DNA from: Pseudomonas sp. URMO17WK12:I2
Lineage (GTDB): Bacteria > Pseudomonadota > Gammaproteobacteria > Pseudomonadales > Pseudomonadaceae
Length of the DNA stretch: 64,000 nt
Direction of reading: 5' to 3'
NCBI RefSeq assembly: GCF_003253735.1
Contig: NZ_QKYW01000002.1
Coordinates: forward strand, 396,367-460,366
Shown: one piece after another, positions 52,970 to 62,183 of the stretch
Numbering within the stretch: position 1 is the stretch's first letter
Layout of the letters: the number at the start of each line of letters is the position of its first letter
The notes under the pieces: generated by a model
Told to the model about the DNA's origin: nothing
The model's input: the letters and a program-made list of their open reading frames with translations, nothing else
The model's database searches: none
Made by a program: the position numbers and the translations under genes

Positions 52970-54520
52970 CTACAGTGACTTGGCCGGCTTCATCTGCCGC
53001 TGCAGGGTGTTGCCCTGGAAGAACGCCGGCGCCTGCCAGCGGGCGATGAACATCAGCACCAGGCCAAGCAGCAGGATCACCACGGCGATCACGAACACCA
53101 GGCCGAGGCCGCCGATATGCGAGCCGCTGCCGAAGTCCGGCGACATGCTGTCCAGGGTGGTTTGCCAGAAGATGATCGACAGCATCACCGCGCCTACCAA
53201 CGGGCACAGGCCGCGCATGAAGAAATGCCGCGCGCTGTCGAACAGGCTGTGGCGGAAATACCAGACGCAGGCGAAGGCGGTCAGCGCGTAGTAGAAGCAG
53301 ATCATCATGCCCAGGGCGGTGATGGTGTCGGCCAGCACGTTTTCGCTCAGGGTGCGCATGGTCACATAGAACACCGCGGTGGCGATGCCGGCGGCGATAG
53401 TCGCGTAACGGGGCGTCTGCGACAGCGGATGGACACTGGCGAAACGCTTCGGCACCGCCCGGTAGTAACCCATGGCGAGCAGCGTGCGCGCTGGCGATAT
53501 GAAGGTCGACTGCAACGAAGCCGCGGTGCTGGCCAGCACGGCGATGGACATCAGGATCGCCAGCGGGCCCATCACCGGGCCAGCCAGGTGAGCGAACACG
53601 TTCTCCTGGATCTGCGCGTTGCCCAGCCCCAGGCCGGTATCACCGGTGCCGGCGAACTGCAGGGTGGCGGCTGCGGTGAACAGGTACAGGGCGAGAATCA
53701 GCAGCACGGTGAGGGTCGCCGCGCGCCCCGGCACCTTCTCGCTGCCCACCGACTCTTCACTGACGGTCAGGCACACGTCCCAACCCCAGAAGATGAAGAT
53801 CGACAGCGACAGGCCCGCCGCGAATGCGGAGAACGAATCGATATTGAACGGGTTGAACCACTCGGGATGAAAGACCAGCGGCGAGCTGTCCGGCGCGGCG
53901 GCGAACGCGGCGATGGAGAAGCCGATCAGCACCACCAGTTGCAGGGCCACCAGGGTGTACTGCACCCCCATGGTCATGCCGATGCCCCGGCAACAGACCC
54001 ACACCGCCATGGCGATGAACACGCAGCAGGTGACGATGTTCACCAGCAGGTTGCGGGTCAGGTCGGCCAGCCAGTCCAGCCCGGTGAGCTGGGCGAGGAA
54101 CAGGTAGAAGAAGTCCACCGCGATGCCCGCCAGGTTGGACAGCACGATGGTCGTGGCGGTGACCAGCCCCCAGCCGCCGATCCAGCCGATCATCGGCCCG
54201 AACGCACGCGCAGACCAGGTGAATGAGGTGCCGCTGTCCGGCTCCGCGGCATTCAGCTCGCGGTAACCCAGGGCCACCAGAAGCATCGGCAGGAAACCAA
54301 CGATAAATACCGCCGGCAGGTAAACGCCGACCTCGCGCACGGTGGGGCCCAGGGCACCGGTCAGGGTATAGACCGGCGCGATGGTGGAGATGCCCAGCAC
54401 CACGCAGGCCAGCAACCCGACCTTGCCCTGGGCCAGGCCCTTGCCGGAAACCACAGCGGCGGCGCCAGCGACAGGGGTGGCCTGCACGCGCGATGCCGGC
54501 GCATCTGTGTAATCACTCAT
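52970..54520 (-). CDS. APC-superfamily amino acid/polyamine permease
   Basis: This 516-residue inner-membrane protein has twelve helices. The family's first-helix signature (GLAQGKVGLLACVVLGISTI, APVYTLTGALGPTVREV) and the glycine-rich GYRELNAAEPDSGTSFTWSA follow the APC pattern. It sits in the pau/puu polyamine cluster with the same orientation as the following degradation genes, so putrescine or a related amine is the most likely substrate (PuuP-like). The C-terminus is cytoplasmic (RWQAPAFFQGNTLQRQ). A decayed copy of its 3' end lies just beyond the stop. Confidence 0.88.
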   Translation of the reverse strand: MSDYTDAPASRVQATPVAGAAAVVSGKGLAQGKVGLLACVVLGISTIAPVYTLTGALGPTVREVGVYLPAVFIVGFLPMLLVALGYRELNAAEPDSGTSFTWSARAFGPMIGWIGGWGLVTATTIVLSNLAGIAVDFFYLFLAQLTGLDWLADLTRNLLVNIVTCCVFIAMAVWVCCRGIGMTMGVQYTLVALQLVVLIGFSIAAFAAAPDSSPLVFHPEWFNPFNIDSFSAFAAGLSLSIFIFWGWDVCLTVSEESVGSEKVPGRAATLTVLLILALYLFTAAATLQFAGTGDTGLGLGNAQIQENVFAHLAGPVMGPLAILMSIAVLASTAASLQSTFISPARTLLAMGYYRAVPKRFASVHPLSQTPRYATIAAGIATAVFYVTMRTLSENVLADTITALGMMICFYYALTAFACVWYFRHSLFDSARHFFMRGLCPLVGAVMLSIIFWQTTLDSMSPDFGSGSHIGGLGLVFVIAVVILLLGLVLMFIARWQAPAFFQGNTLQRQMKPAKSL

Positions 54521-54671
54521 AAGTCTCTGCCATCGTCTTGGAATTGTTTCCGAACGTGGTGAGGATCCTGCGAGGCAGCCAGCGGACTTCAGTCGACGAC
54601 CCCAGAGCCCCTGCGAGATCCCGACCCGTTCAGGTCAGAGCACCCCGAACCCGAGCGGGTTCAGGGCGGAT

Positions 54672-55427
54672 TCAGCGGGCGTCGCGCGCTTGCGCGTAGG
54701 CCCGGCAGGCGTCTCGAAAGGCCTGGAACAGCGCCAGCGATTCGGGGTTCTCGCTGAAGCGCCATTCCGGGTGCCATTGCACACCGATCAGAAAGCCCGC
54801 CGAGTCGGGAATCGATACGGCTTCAACCAGGCCATCGGGCGCCAGCGCCTCGACACGCAGGCGCTCGGCCAGGCGGTCGATGCCCTGGCTGTGCAGCGAG
54901 TTGACCTGGAACTGTGCCGGCAGGCCGATCCGCTCGAACACCCCGCCCGCCTGCACGCTGACCGCGTGCTGCGGCGCGTACTGCTCGGCGACCGAGTCGC
55001 GTTGCGGCTCGCGGTGATCCAGATAACCCGGCAGCTCCTGCACGCGCTGGTGCAAGGTGCCGCCCAGGGTCACGTTGAGCTCCTGAAAGCCGCGGCAGAT
55101 GCAGAACACCGGCACGCCCTTGTCGATGGCCAGGCGCAGCAGCGGCAAGGTGTTGGCATCACGGTTCAGGTCGTGCTGAGTACCTTCCAGGCTCGGCGAG
55201 CCCTGGTAATGCCGGGGCTCGACATTGGACGGCGAACCGGTGAACAGGATGCCGTCCAGTTGCTCGAGCAGCTGGTGGGGATCACTCGGCGTGCTGCGCG
55301 CTGGCAGCACCAGCGGCAGGCCGGCGTAGGCCGCCGCCTCGACGTACTTGTCGCCGACCGTGTGCGAATCGTATTTGCCAAGTTGCTGCCGGCAGGCAGT
55401 CACGCCGATCAGGGGCATGCGGGTCAT
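54672..55427 (-). CDS. puuD: Gamma-glutamyl-GABA hydrolase (PauD/PuuD type)
   Basis: This 251-residue class I glutamine-amidotransferase-like enzyme has its nucleophile Cys in VFCICRGFQELNVTLGG, and GVQWHPEWRFSENPE supplies the His-Glu of the triad. The family hydrolyses gamma-glutamyl-4-aminobutyrate to glutamate and GABA, the last step of gamma-glutamylated polyamine breakdown. It belongs to the leftward cluster (synthetase, dehydrogenase, oxidase, hydrolase, permease). The homologue in Pseudomonas is named PauD or SpuA. Confidence 0.92.
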   Translation of the reverse strand: MTRMPLIGVTACRQQLGKYDSHTVGDKYVEAAAYAGLPLVLPARSTPSDPHQLLEQLDGILFTGSPSNVEPRHYQGSPSLEGTQHDLNRDANTLPLLRLAIDKGVPVFCICRGFQELNVTLGGTLHQRVQELPGYLDHREPQRDSVAEQYAPQHAVSVQAGGVFERIGLPAQFQVNSLHSQGIDRLAERLRVEALAPDGLVEAVSIPDSAGFLIGVQWHPEWRFSENPESLALFQAFRDACRAYAQARDAR

Positions 55428-55478
55428 GGTGTTCTCTCCGGAAAAGCCAGCCGACGACGTGCGCCGGCTGGCGCAGCA

Positions 55479-56756
55479 TCAGATGCCCAGGCGGTCACGC
55501 AGCTGGTAGTAAACGGCGCCCAGGGCGGTGAACGGCACGCGTAGCAGCTGCCCACCCGGGAACGGGTAATGCGGCAGCCCGGCGAAGGCGTCGAAACGCT
55601 CGGCCTGGCCGCGCAGGGCCTCGGCCAGCACCTTGCCGGCCAGGTGCGTGTAGGTCACGCCGTGGCCGCTGCAGCCCTGGGAGTAGTAGATGTTGTCGCC
55701 GATACGGCCGACCTGGGGCAGGCGCGACAGGGTCAGCAGGAAGTTGCCGGTCCAGGTGTAATCGATCTTCACGTCCTTGAGCTGCGGGAAGGTCTTGAGC
55801 AGCTTGGGCCGGATGATCGCTTCGATGTCCGCCGGGTCGCGGGCGCCGTAGACCACACCGCCGCCATAGATCAGGCGCTTGTCGGCGCTGAGGCGGTAGT
55901 AGTCGAGCAGGTAGTTGCAGTCTTCCACGCAGTAATCCTGCGGCAACAGGCTGTGGGCCAGTTCGTCCGACAGCGGCTCGGTGGTCAGCACCTGGGTGCC
56001 GCAGGGCATCGACTTGGCCGCCAGTTCCGGCATCAAGCCGCCCAGGTAGGCATTGCCAGCCACCACCACGAACTTGGCCTTCACCTGCCCGTTCGGTGTG
56101 TGCACCACCGGCTGCGGGCCGCGGTCGATGCGCGTGGCCGGGCTCTGCTCGTAGATCGCGCCACCCAGGGATGTCACCGCCGCGGCTTCACCCAGGGCCA
56201 GGTTGAGCGGATGGATATGACCGCCGCTCATGTCCAGCATGCCGCCGACATAACGATCGGTGCCGACCACTTCGCGAATGCGGCGCTCGTCCATCAGTTC
56301 CAGCTGGGTATGGCCGTAGCGCTCCCACAGCTTCTTCTGGGCTTCGAGGTGGCCCAGCTGCTTGCCGGTGATGGCGGCGAACACGCCACCGTCCTTCAGG
56401 TCGCACTGGATGCCGTACTTGGCGACCCGCTCACGGATGATGCGCCCGCCTTCGAAGGCCATCTCGCCAAGCAGCTGCGCCTGGCGCGCGCCGACCTGCT
56501 TTTCGATGACGTCGATGTCGCGGCTGTAACTGTTGACGATCTGCCCGCCGTTACGCCCCGAGGCGCCGAAGCCGACCTTGGCGGCTTCCAGCACGGTGAC
56601 GCGAAAACCGTTTTCCAGCAGGAACAACGCGGTGGAAAGGCCGGTGTAACCGGCACCGATGACGCACACGTCCGTCTCGACGACGTCCGTGAGCGCTGGG
56701 TAATCGACCCGCGGGTTGCGCGAGGCGGCGTAGTAACTGTCGACGTGTTGAGTCAT
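55479..56756 (-). CDS. puuB: Gamma-glutamylputrescine oxidoreductase (PauB/PuuB type)
   Basis: The protein has 425 residues from ATG 56756 (AAGGAG upstream; a longer in-frame reading runs into the neighbouring intergenic repeat). The N-terminal FAD-binding Rossmann motif is VCVIGAGYTGLSTALFLLEN, with the DAO-family GFGASGRNGGQIV. The C-terminal YSQGCSGHGVTYTHLAGKVL is also typical. It oxidises gamma-glutamylputrescine to the aldehyde with release of ammonia and H2O2. It acts after the synthetase and before the dehydrogenase in the same operon. Confidence 0.93.
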   Translation of the reverse strand: MTQHVDSYYAASRNPRVDYPALTDVVETDVCVIGAGYTGLSTALFLLENGFRVTVLEAAKVGFGASGRNGGQIVNSYSRDIDVIEKQVGARQAQLLGEMAFEGGRIIRERVAKYGIQCDLKDGGVFAAITGKQLGHLEAQKKLWERYGHTQLELMDERRIREVVGTDRYVGGMLDMSGGHIHPLNLALGEAAAVTSLGGAIYEQSPATRIDRGPQPVVHTPNGQVKAKFVVVAGNAYLGGLMPELAAKSMPCGTQVLTTEPLSDELAHSLLPQDYCVEDCNYLLDYYRLSADKRLIYGGGVVYGARDPADIEAIIRPKLLKTFPQLKDVKIDYTWTGNFLLTLSRLPQVGRIGDNIYYSQGCSGHGVTYTHLAGKVLAEALRGQAERFDAFAGLPHYPFPGGQLLRVPFTALGAVYYQLRDRLGI

Positions 56757-56799
56757 TTGAAACTCCTTAACTCCAATGCTCCGCCTTGGGACAAACCCT

Positions 56800-56925
56800 T
56801 CGAGACCTAGCGAGCTAGAGCCATGCAAGGCGAAAACAGACGAGGAAGCGGAATGTACTGTTGTACATGAGCATCCGCAGGCTGTTTTTAACGCCGCAGG
56901 GCCGAAGCGCAGCAGGTCGGTTTTT
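56800..56925. repeat. Pseudomonas-type intergenic palindromic repeat
   Basis: The gap holds an imperfect stem-loop sequence of about 120 bases, with GAGCCATGCAAGGCGAAAAC, then the centre ATGTACTGTTGTACAT (56853-56868) and the far arm CAGGCTGTTTTTAACGCCG. Such repeats recur in intergenic regions of related genomes. It separates puuC and puuB. Confidence 0.55.
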
Positions 56926-56929
56926 ACCC

Positions 56930-58423
56930 TTAAAGCTTGATCCAGGTGGCCTTTAGTTCGGTGTACTTGTCGAAGGCATGCAGCGACTTGTCGCGGCCAT
57001 TGCCTGATTGCTTGAAGCCGCCGAACGGTGCGGTCATGTCGCCGCCGTCGTACTGGTTCACCCATACGCTGCCGGCGCGCAACGCCCGTGCGGTGCGGTG
57101 GGCGCGGGTGATGTCGCGGGTCCACACGGCGGCGGCCAGGCCATAGGGCGTGTCGTTGGCGATGCGGATGGCCTCTTCGTCACTGTCGAAGCTGATCACC
57201 GACAGCACCGGCCCGAAGATTTCCTCACGGGCGATGCGCATGGCGTTGTTCACACCGACGAAGAGGGTCGGCTGCACGTAGCTGCCCCCGGTCTCCTGCA
57301 GGGCGCGCTCACCACCGGTGAGAACCTCTGCCCCCTCCTCGCGACCAGACTCGATGAAACCGAGCACGGTGGCCAGGTGGCCGTCATCGACCAGCGCGCC
57401 GACGCGGGTGTCCGGCTCCAGGGCATGACCGGGTTTCCACTTCTGCAGCGCCTCGACCACCATGGGCAGGAAGCGCTCCTTGATCGAGCTTTCCACCAGC
57501 AGGCGCGAACCGGCGACGCACACCTCGCCCTGGTTGAAGGCGATGGCCGTGGCAGCCGCATCGGCGGCGGCCTGCAGATCCGGCGCATCGGCGAAGACGA
57601 TGTTCGGGCTCTTGCCGCCGGCCTCCAGCCACACGCGCTTCATGTTCGACTCACCGGAATAGATCATCAGTTGCTTGGCGATCTTGGTGGAGCCGGTGAA
57701 CACGATGGTGTCGACGTCCATGTGCAGGGCCAGGGCCTTGCCCACGGTGTGGCCGTAGCCGGGCAGCACGTTGAACACGCCAGCCGGGATACCGGCTTCC
57801 AGCGCCAACTGGGCGACGCGGATGGCGGTCAACGGCGATTTCTCGGACGGCTTGAGGATCACCGAGTTGCCGACCGCCAGCGCCGGGCCGAGCTTCCAGC
57901 TGGACATCAGCAGCGGGAAGTTCCACGGCACGATGGCCGCCACCACGCCGACCGCTTCGCGGGTCACCAGACCCAGCTGGTCGTGGGGCGTGGGCGCCAC
58001 TTCGTCATACAGCTTGTCGATCGCCTCGGCGCTCCAGCGGATGGCGTTGGCCGCCGCCGGTACGTCGATGCTCAGCGAATCGCCGATCGGCTTGCCCATG
58101 TCGAGGGTTTCCAGCAACGCCAATTCCTCGGCGTTGGCCAGCAGCTTGTCGGCGAAGGCGATCAGCACGCGCTTGCGCTGTGCCGGGGCGAGCCTGGCCC
58201 AATCGCCACGCTCGAAAACCGCGCGAGCGGCCTTGACGGCAAGCTCGGCATCCTCGGCCATGCAACTGGCCACACTGGCCAGCTGCCGCCCGTCCACCGG
58301 GCTGATGCTGTCGAAGGTCGCGCCGCCCACGGCATCGCGGTAGCTGCCGTCGATAAAGGCCCGGCCCTCGATGCGCAGGCTCTGGTAACGCTGCTCCCAA
58401 TCCTGGCGAGTCATGGTGGTCAT
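56930..58423 (-). CDS. puuC: Gamma-glutamyl-aminobutyraldehyde dehydrogenase (PauC/PuuC type)
   Basis: The protein has 497 residues from ATG 58423 (GGGAG eight bases upstream). Aldehyde dehydrogenase hallmarks are present: NFPLLMSSWKLGPALAVGNS, the NAD-binding VFTGSTKIAKQLM, the catalytic Glu in VWLEAGGKSPNIVFADAP, and the nucleophile Cys in AFNQGEVCVAGSRLLVE. It oxidises the gamma-glutamyl aldehyde to gamma-glutamyl-GABA. It is also close to KauB-type broad omega-aldehyde dehydrogenases. Thirteen bases after the synthetase stop, so co-transcribed. Confidence 0.94.
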   Translation of the reverse strand: MTTMTRQDWEQRYQSLRIEGRAFIDGSYRDAVGGATFDSISPVDGRQLASVASCMAEDAELAVKAARAVFERGDWARLAPAQRKRVLIAFADKLLANAEELALLETLDMGKPIGDSLSIDVPAAANAIRWSAEAIDKLYDEVAPTPHDQLGLVTREAVGVVAAIVPWNFPLLMSSWKLGPALAVGNSVILKPSEKSPLTAIRVAQLALEAGIPAGVFNVLPGYGHTVGKALALHMDVDTIVFTGSTKIAKQLMIYSGESNMKRVWLEAGGKSPNIVFADAPDLQAAADAAATAIAFNQGEVCVAGSRLLVESSIKERFLPMVVEALQKWKPGHALEPDTRVGALVDDGHLATVLGFIESGREEGAEVLTGGERALQETGGSYVQPTLFVGVNNAMRIAREEIFGPVLSVISFDSDEEAIRIANDTPYGLAAAVWTRDITRAHRTARALRAGSVWVNQYDGGDMTAPFGGFKQSGNGRDKSLHAFDKYTELKATWIKL

Positions 58424-58436
58424 GCTCATCACTCCC

Positions 58437-59819
58437 TTAGACGGTATGCAGATACCAGTTGTATTCGAGGTCGGAAATGGTGGTCTCGAACTCGTGCATT
58501 TCCGCTTCCTTACAGGCCACGAAGATGTCGATGTATTCGGGGCGGATGTACTTGTTCATCACTTCGCTTTCGTCCAGCTGACGCAGGGCGTCACGCAGGT
58601 TGTTCGGCAGGCTCTGCTCCAGCTGTTCGTAGGAGTTGCCTTCGATGGGCGCGCCCGGCTCCAGCTTGTTGGTCAGACCATGGTGAATACCGGCGAGGAT
58701 CGAGGCCATCATCAGGTACGGGTTGGCGTCGGCGCCGGCCACGCGGTGCTCGATACGGATCGCGTCGCTGCTGCCGGTTGGTACGCGTACCGCCACCGTA
58801 CGGTTGTCCAGGCCCCAGCTTGGCGCGTTCGGCACATAGAACTGCGCACCGAAACGGCGGTAGGAGTTGACGTTCGGGCACAGGAACGCCATCGACGCCG
58901 GCATGGTGTCGAGGATCCCGGCGATGGCATGGCGCAGCGGTGCGTGCTGCTCCGGGTCGTCGGTGGCGAAGATGTTCTGCCCGGTCTTCTTGTCGAGCAG
59001 CGAGATGTGTACGTGCAGACCGTTGCCCGCCTGGCCCGGGTAGGGCTTGGCCATGAAGGTCGAATCCATCTCGTGGTCGTAGGCGATGTTCTTGATCAGG
59101 CGCTTGAGCAATACCGCGTAGTCGCAGGCCTTGATGGCGTCTTCGACGTGATGCAGGTTGACCTCGAACTGCGCCGGGGCACTTTCCTTGACGATGGCGT
59201 CGGCCGGCAGGTCCTGCTCCTTGGCGGCTTCGAGCATGTCCTGCAGGCAGTCGACGTACTCGTCGAGGTCGTCGATCAGGTACACCTGGGTGGAAATCGG
59301 GCGCTTGCCGGAAATCGGCGAGCGTGGCGGCTGTGGGCGGCCATTCACGTTCTCCTGGTCGATCAGGTAGAACTCCAGCTCGAATGCGGCACAGATGGTC
59401 AGGCCCAGCTCGTCGAACTTCTCCACTACCTGGCGCAGTACTTCACGGGGGTCGGCGAAGAACGGGTGGCCGTCCAGCTCGTGCATGGTCATCAGCAGTT
59501 GCGCGGTTGGGCGCTTCTGCCACGGTTCCTTGCACAGGGTGTCGGGGATCGGGTAGCAGATCCGGTCGGAGTCGCCGATATCCAGACCCAGGCCGGTGCT
59601 TTCCACGGTGGATCCGTTGATGTCCAGGGCGAACAGCGAAGCCGGCAGGTTGATGCCTTTTTCATAGACCTTGTGCAGGCTGGCGCGCTCCACGCGCTTG
59701 CCACGCACGATACCGTTCATGTCGGTGATCAGCAGGTCGACGTACTGGATCTCGGGGTGATCCTTGAGAAAAGTGTTCGCTTCGTTGAGCTGAACGACAC
59801 GGGGGGAAACCGAAGTCAT
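58437..59819 (-). CDS. puuA: Gamma-glutamylpolyamine synthetase (glutamine-synthetase fold, PauA/PuuA type)
   Basis: The protein has 460 residues from ATG 59819 (AAGGATG upstream). Glutamine synthetase fold: a beta-grasp N-domain, then the metal site AAFELEFYLIDQ, then NLHHVEDAIKACDYAVLLKR, PYPGQAGNGLHVHISLLDKK and RIEHRVAGADANPYLMMASI. Members of this branch ligate glutamate to putrescine or other polyamines with ATP. It is first gene of the leftward operon, divergent from a LysR gene. Several such paralogues usually exist in Pseudomonas, so the exact amine is uncertain. Confidence 0.93.
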   Translation of the reverse strand: MTSVSPRVVQLNEANTFLKDHPEIQYVDLLITDMNGIVRGKRVERASLHKVYEKGINLPASLFALDINGSTVESTGLGLDIGDSDRICYPIPDTLCKEPWQKRPTAQLLMTMHELDGHPFFADPREVLRQVVEKFDELGLTICAAFELEFYLIDQENVNGRPQPPRSPISGKRPISTQVYLIDDLDEYVDCLQDMLEAAKEQDLPADAIVKESAPAQFEVNLHHVEDAIKACDYAVLLKRLIKNIAYDHEMDSTFMAKPYPGQAGNGLHVHISLLDKKTGQNIFATDDPEQHAPLRHAIAGILDTMPASMAFLCPNVNSYRRFGAQFYVPNAPSWGLDNRTVAVRVPTGSSDAIRIEHRVAGADANPYLMMASILAGIHHGLTNKLEPGAPIEGNSYEQLEQSLPNNLRDALRQLDESEVMNKYIRPEYIDIFVACKEAEMHEFETTISDLEYNWYLHTV

Positions 59820-59975
59820 GGGAAATACATCCTTTCGCATCGGCGCGCCCGCGGAAGACATCTCACGAGCCTTGGCGCCTCATTATTCTGGGTATCCGCT
59901 AGCGGATTTGATTCTAGGCAACGCCTTGAGTATAAGTGGGCGCACACGCAACCGATACTGGCAACAGAGCAATTT

Positions 59976-60866
59976 ATGATTGCATCTACGCAATACCAGA
60001 TCAGCCATGTCGACCTTGCCCTGGTGCTCGCACTGGTGCGCGGACGTTCTCTGGCACGGGCCGCCGAGCAATTGCAGGTGGATGTGTCGACGGTGTTCCG
60101 GGCCATCCGCAAGCTGGAGGCCAATCTGGGCATCGCCCTGTTCGAGAAAAGCCGCCGCGGCTACATGCCGACCCAAAGCGCCCAGGCGCTGGCCGAACAG
60201 GCCGAACGCGCCGAACAGGCCCTGGATGCCGCGCGCATCGCCCTGCAGCAGGGCGAAAAAGTCATCAGTGGCACCGTGCGCCTGACCTGCACCGATGCGG
60301 TGCTGCAGAACCTGCTGCTGCCCAGCCTGGCCGAACTGATGCCGCGCTACCCGGCACTGTCGCTGGAGCTGGCGACGACCAACACCTTCGCCAACCTCAG
60401 CCGCCGCGACGCGGACATCGCCCTGCGCCTGTCCAACGCGCCCCCCGAACACCTGGTCGGCCGGCAACTTGGCCATACCGCCTATTACATCTGCGGCCGC
60501 CCGGAACACCGCGACGCCTTTTTGCAGGCACCCACCTCGGTGCCGTGGATCGCTCCGGACGACTCGATGCCCGACCACATCACCGTGGCCTGGCGGCACC
60601 AGGTGCACCCCAGCCTGGTGCCACGCTACCGCTGCAGCAGCATGTCGGCGGTCGCCACCCTGGTGCAGGCCGGCCTGGGCATCGCCGCCCTGCCCGACTT
60701 CATGGCCCGCAGCCTGGACGGCGTGGAGCGCCTGAGCGAGGCACTGGTCGATTGTGACACCGACCTGTGGCTGCTGACCCGCCCCGACTGCCTGGCACTA
60801 CGCTCGGTGCAGGCGCTGTTCGACGAACTCACCCCGCTGCTGCGCACGCGCCTTAACAGTCGCTAG
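59976..60866 (+). CDS. LysR-family regulator divergent from the polyamine operon
   Basis: The protein has 296 residues from the ATG at 59976. HTH at about residues 6-65 (LALVLALVRGRSLARAAEQL, VDVSTVFRAIRKLEANLGIA), effector domain at about 95-290 (VRLTCTDAVLQNLLLPSLAE). It is 156 bases from the synthetase ATG on the other strand. It probably controls that operon or itself. The usual Pseudomonas regulator of pau genes is PauR (not LysR), so the target needs proof. Confidence 0.9.
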   Translation: MIASTQYQISHVDLALVLALVRGRSLARAAEQLQVDVSTVFRAIRKLEANLGIALFEKSRRGYMPTQSAQALAEQAERAEQALDAARIALQQGEKVISGTVRLTCTDAVLQNLLLPSLAELMPRYPALSLELATTNTFANLSRRDADIALRLSNAPPEHLVGRQLGHTAYYICGRPEHRDAFLQAPTSVPWIAPDDSMPDHITVAWRHQVHPSLVPRYRCSSMSAVATLVQAGLGIAALPDFMARSLDGVERLSEALVDCDTDLWLLTRPDCLALRSVQALFDELTPLLRTRLNSR

Positions 60867-61118
60867 CCGATCCCTCAGCGCGGCGTTAACTACGCCGCCA
60901 TAACGCCTTGTGCTGGCACCCGGGCAGAGCGTGGCCTGGCTGATTCGAACCAGCCAGCATGCAGGGCGCGGGAACCATCCACCGGCCTGCACCTCCTAAA
61001 AACGCAGGATCAGGACAGACAGCGACAGGATTGTGCAATCGGCCCGACCCAGGGCTGCTCTACGCTTATCCACCCCCGCGGCCACAAGCCGCTGATTTAC
61101 AAACGACAGGAATTGCCC

Positions 61119-62183
61119 ATGACCACCATTCTCGGCTATGCCGCCCAGGACTCCAGCAAACCTCTCGCGCCCTACCGCTTCCAGCGCCGCGCCGTTGGCG
61201 CCGACGATGTACAGATCGACATCCTCTACTGCGGCGTCTGCCACTCCGACCTGCACACCGCGCGCAACGAGTGGAAGAACACCCTGTACCCCTCGGTGCC
61301 CGGCCACGAAATCGTCGGCAAGGTCACGGCCGTGGGCAGCAACGTCACCAACTTCAAGGTCGGCGATCTGGCCGGCGTGGGCTGCATGGTCGACAGCTGC
61401 CAGAGCTGCCCGTCCTGCGCCGAGGGCCTGGAGCAATACTGCGAAGCGGGCTTCACCGGCACCTACAACGGGCCGATGTTCGGTGGGGAGAATACCTACG
61501 GTGGTTACTCGGACAACATCGTCGTCGACCAGAAATTCGTGCTGCGCATCCGCCACACCGAGAACCTGGCCGCCGTTGCGCCGCTGCTCTGCGCCGGCAT
61601 CACCACCTACTCGCCGCTGCGCCAGTGGAACGTCAAAAAAGGCGACAAGGTCGGCGTGGTCGGCCTCGGTGGTCTTGGCCACATGGCAGTGAAGATCGCC
61701 GCCGCCATGGGCGCCCATGTGGTGCTGTTCACCACCTCGCCGAACAAGCGTGAAGACGCTCTGCGCCTGGGCGCCACCGAAGTGGTGGTGTCGAAGAACG
61801 CCGACGAGATGGCCGCCCATGCGGGCAGCTTCGACTTCATCCTCAACACCGTCGCGGCGCCGCACAACCTGGATGCCTTCCTCGGCCTGCTCAAGCGCGA
61901 CGCCACCATGACCCTGGTCGGCGCACCGGACTCGCCACACCCGTCGCCGGAAGTGTTCAGCCTGATCCTCAAGCGTCGCCGCCTGGCCGGTTCGCTGATC
62001 GGCGGCATTGCCGAAACCCAGGAAATGCTCGACTTCTGCGCCGAACACAATATCGTCTCGGACATCGAAATGATCGATATCCAGAACATCAACGAAGCCT
62101 ACGAGCGCATGCTCAAGAGTGACGTGAAGTACCGCTTCGTGATCGATATGGCTTCGCTGGCCAAGGATCAGGACGCCGCGTAA
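61119..62183 (+). CDS. Zinc-dependent NAD(P) alcohol dehydrogenase (YahK/CAD type)
   Basis: This 354-residue MDR enzyme has catalytic Zn ligands in YCGVCHSDLHTARNEW and VPGHEIVGKVTAVGS. The structural Zn has four Cys in CMVDSCQSCPSCAEGLEQYC, and the coenzyme loop is VGVVGLGGLGHMAVKIAAAM. This is the YahK/cinnamyl-alcohol-dehydrogenase branch, which reduces a broad range of aldehydes with NADPH. ATG 61119 follows AGGA. The 3' end overlaps the convergent epimerase gene by 16 bases. Confidence 0.93.
   Translation: MTTILGYAAQDSSKPLAPYRFQRRAVGADDVQIDILYCGVCHSDLHTARNEWKNTLYPSVPGHEIVGKVTAVGSNVTNFKVGDLAGVGCMVDSCQSCPSCAEGLEQYCEAGFTGTYNGPMFGGENTYGGYSDNIVVDQKFVLRIRHTENLAAVAPLLCAGITTYSPLRQWNVKKGDKVGVVGLGGLGHMAVKIAAAMGAHVVLFTTSPNKREDALRLGATEVVVSKNADEMAAHAGSFDFILNTVAAPHNLDAFLGLLKRDATMTLVGAPDSPHPSPEVFSLILKRRRLAGSLIGGIAETQEMLDFCAEHNIVSDIEMIDIQNINEAYERMLKSDVKYRFVIDMASLAKDQDAA

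Noticed and set aside
52977..60800. Long antisense frames across the polyamine operon and leuA
   Set aside because: They mirror GC-rich codon use on the opposite strand of well-identified genes, with no domains or RBS.
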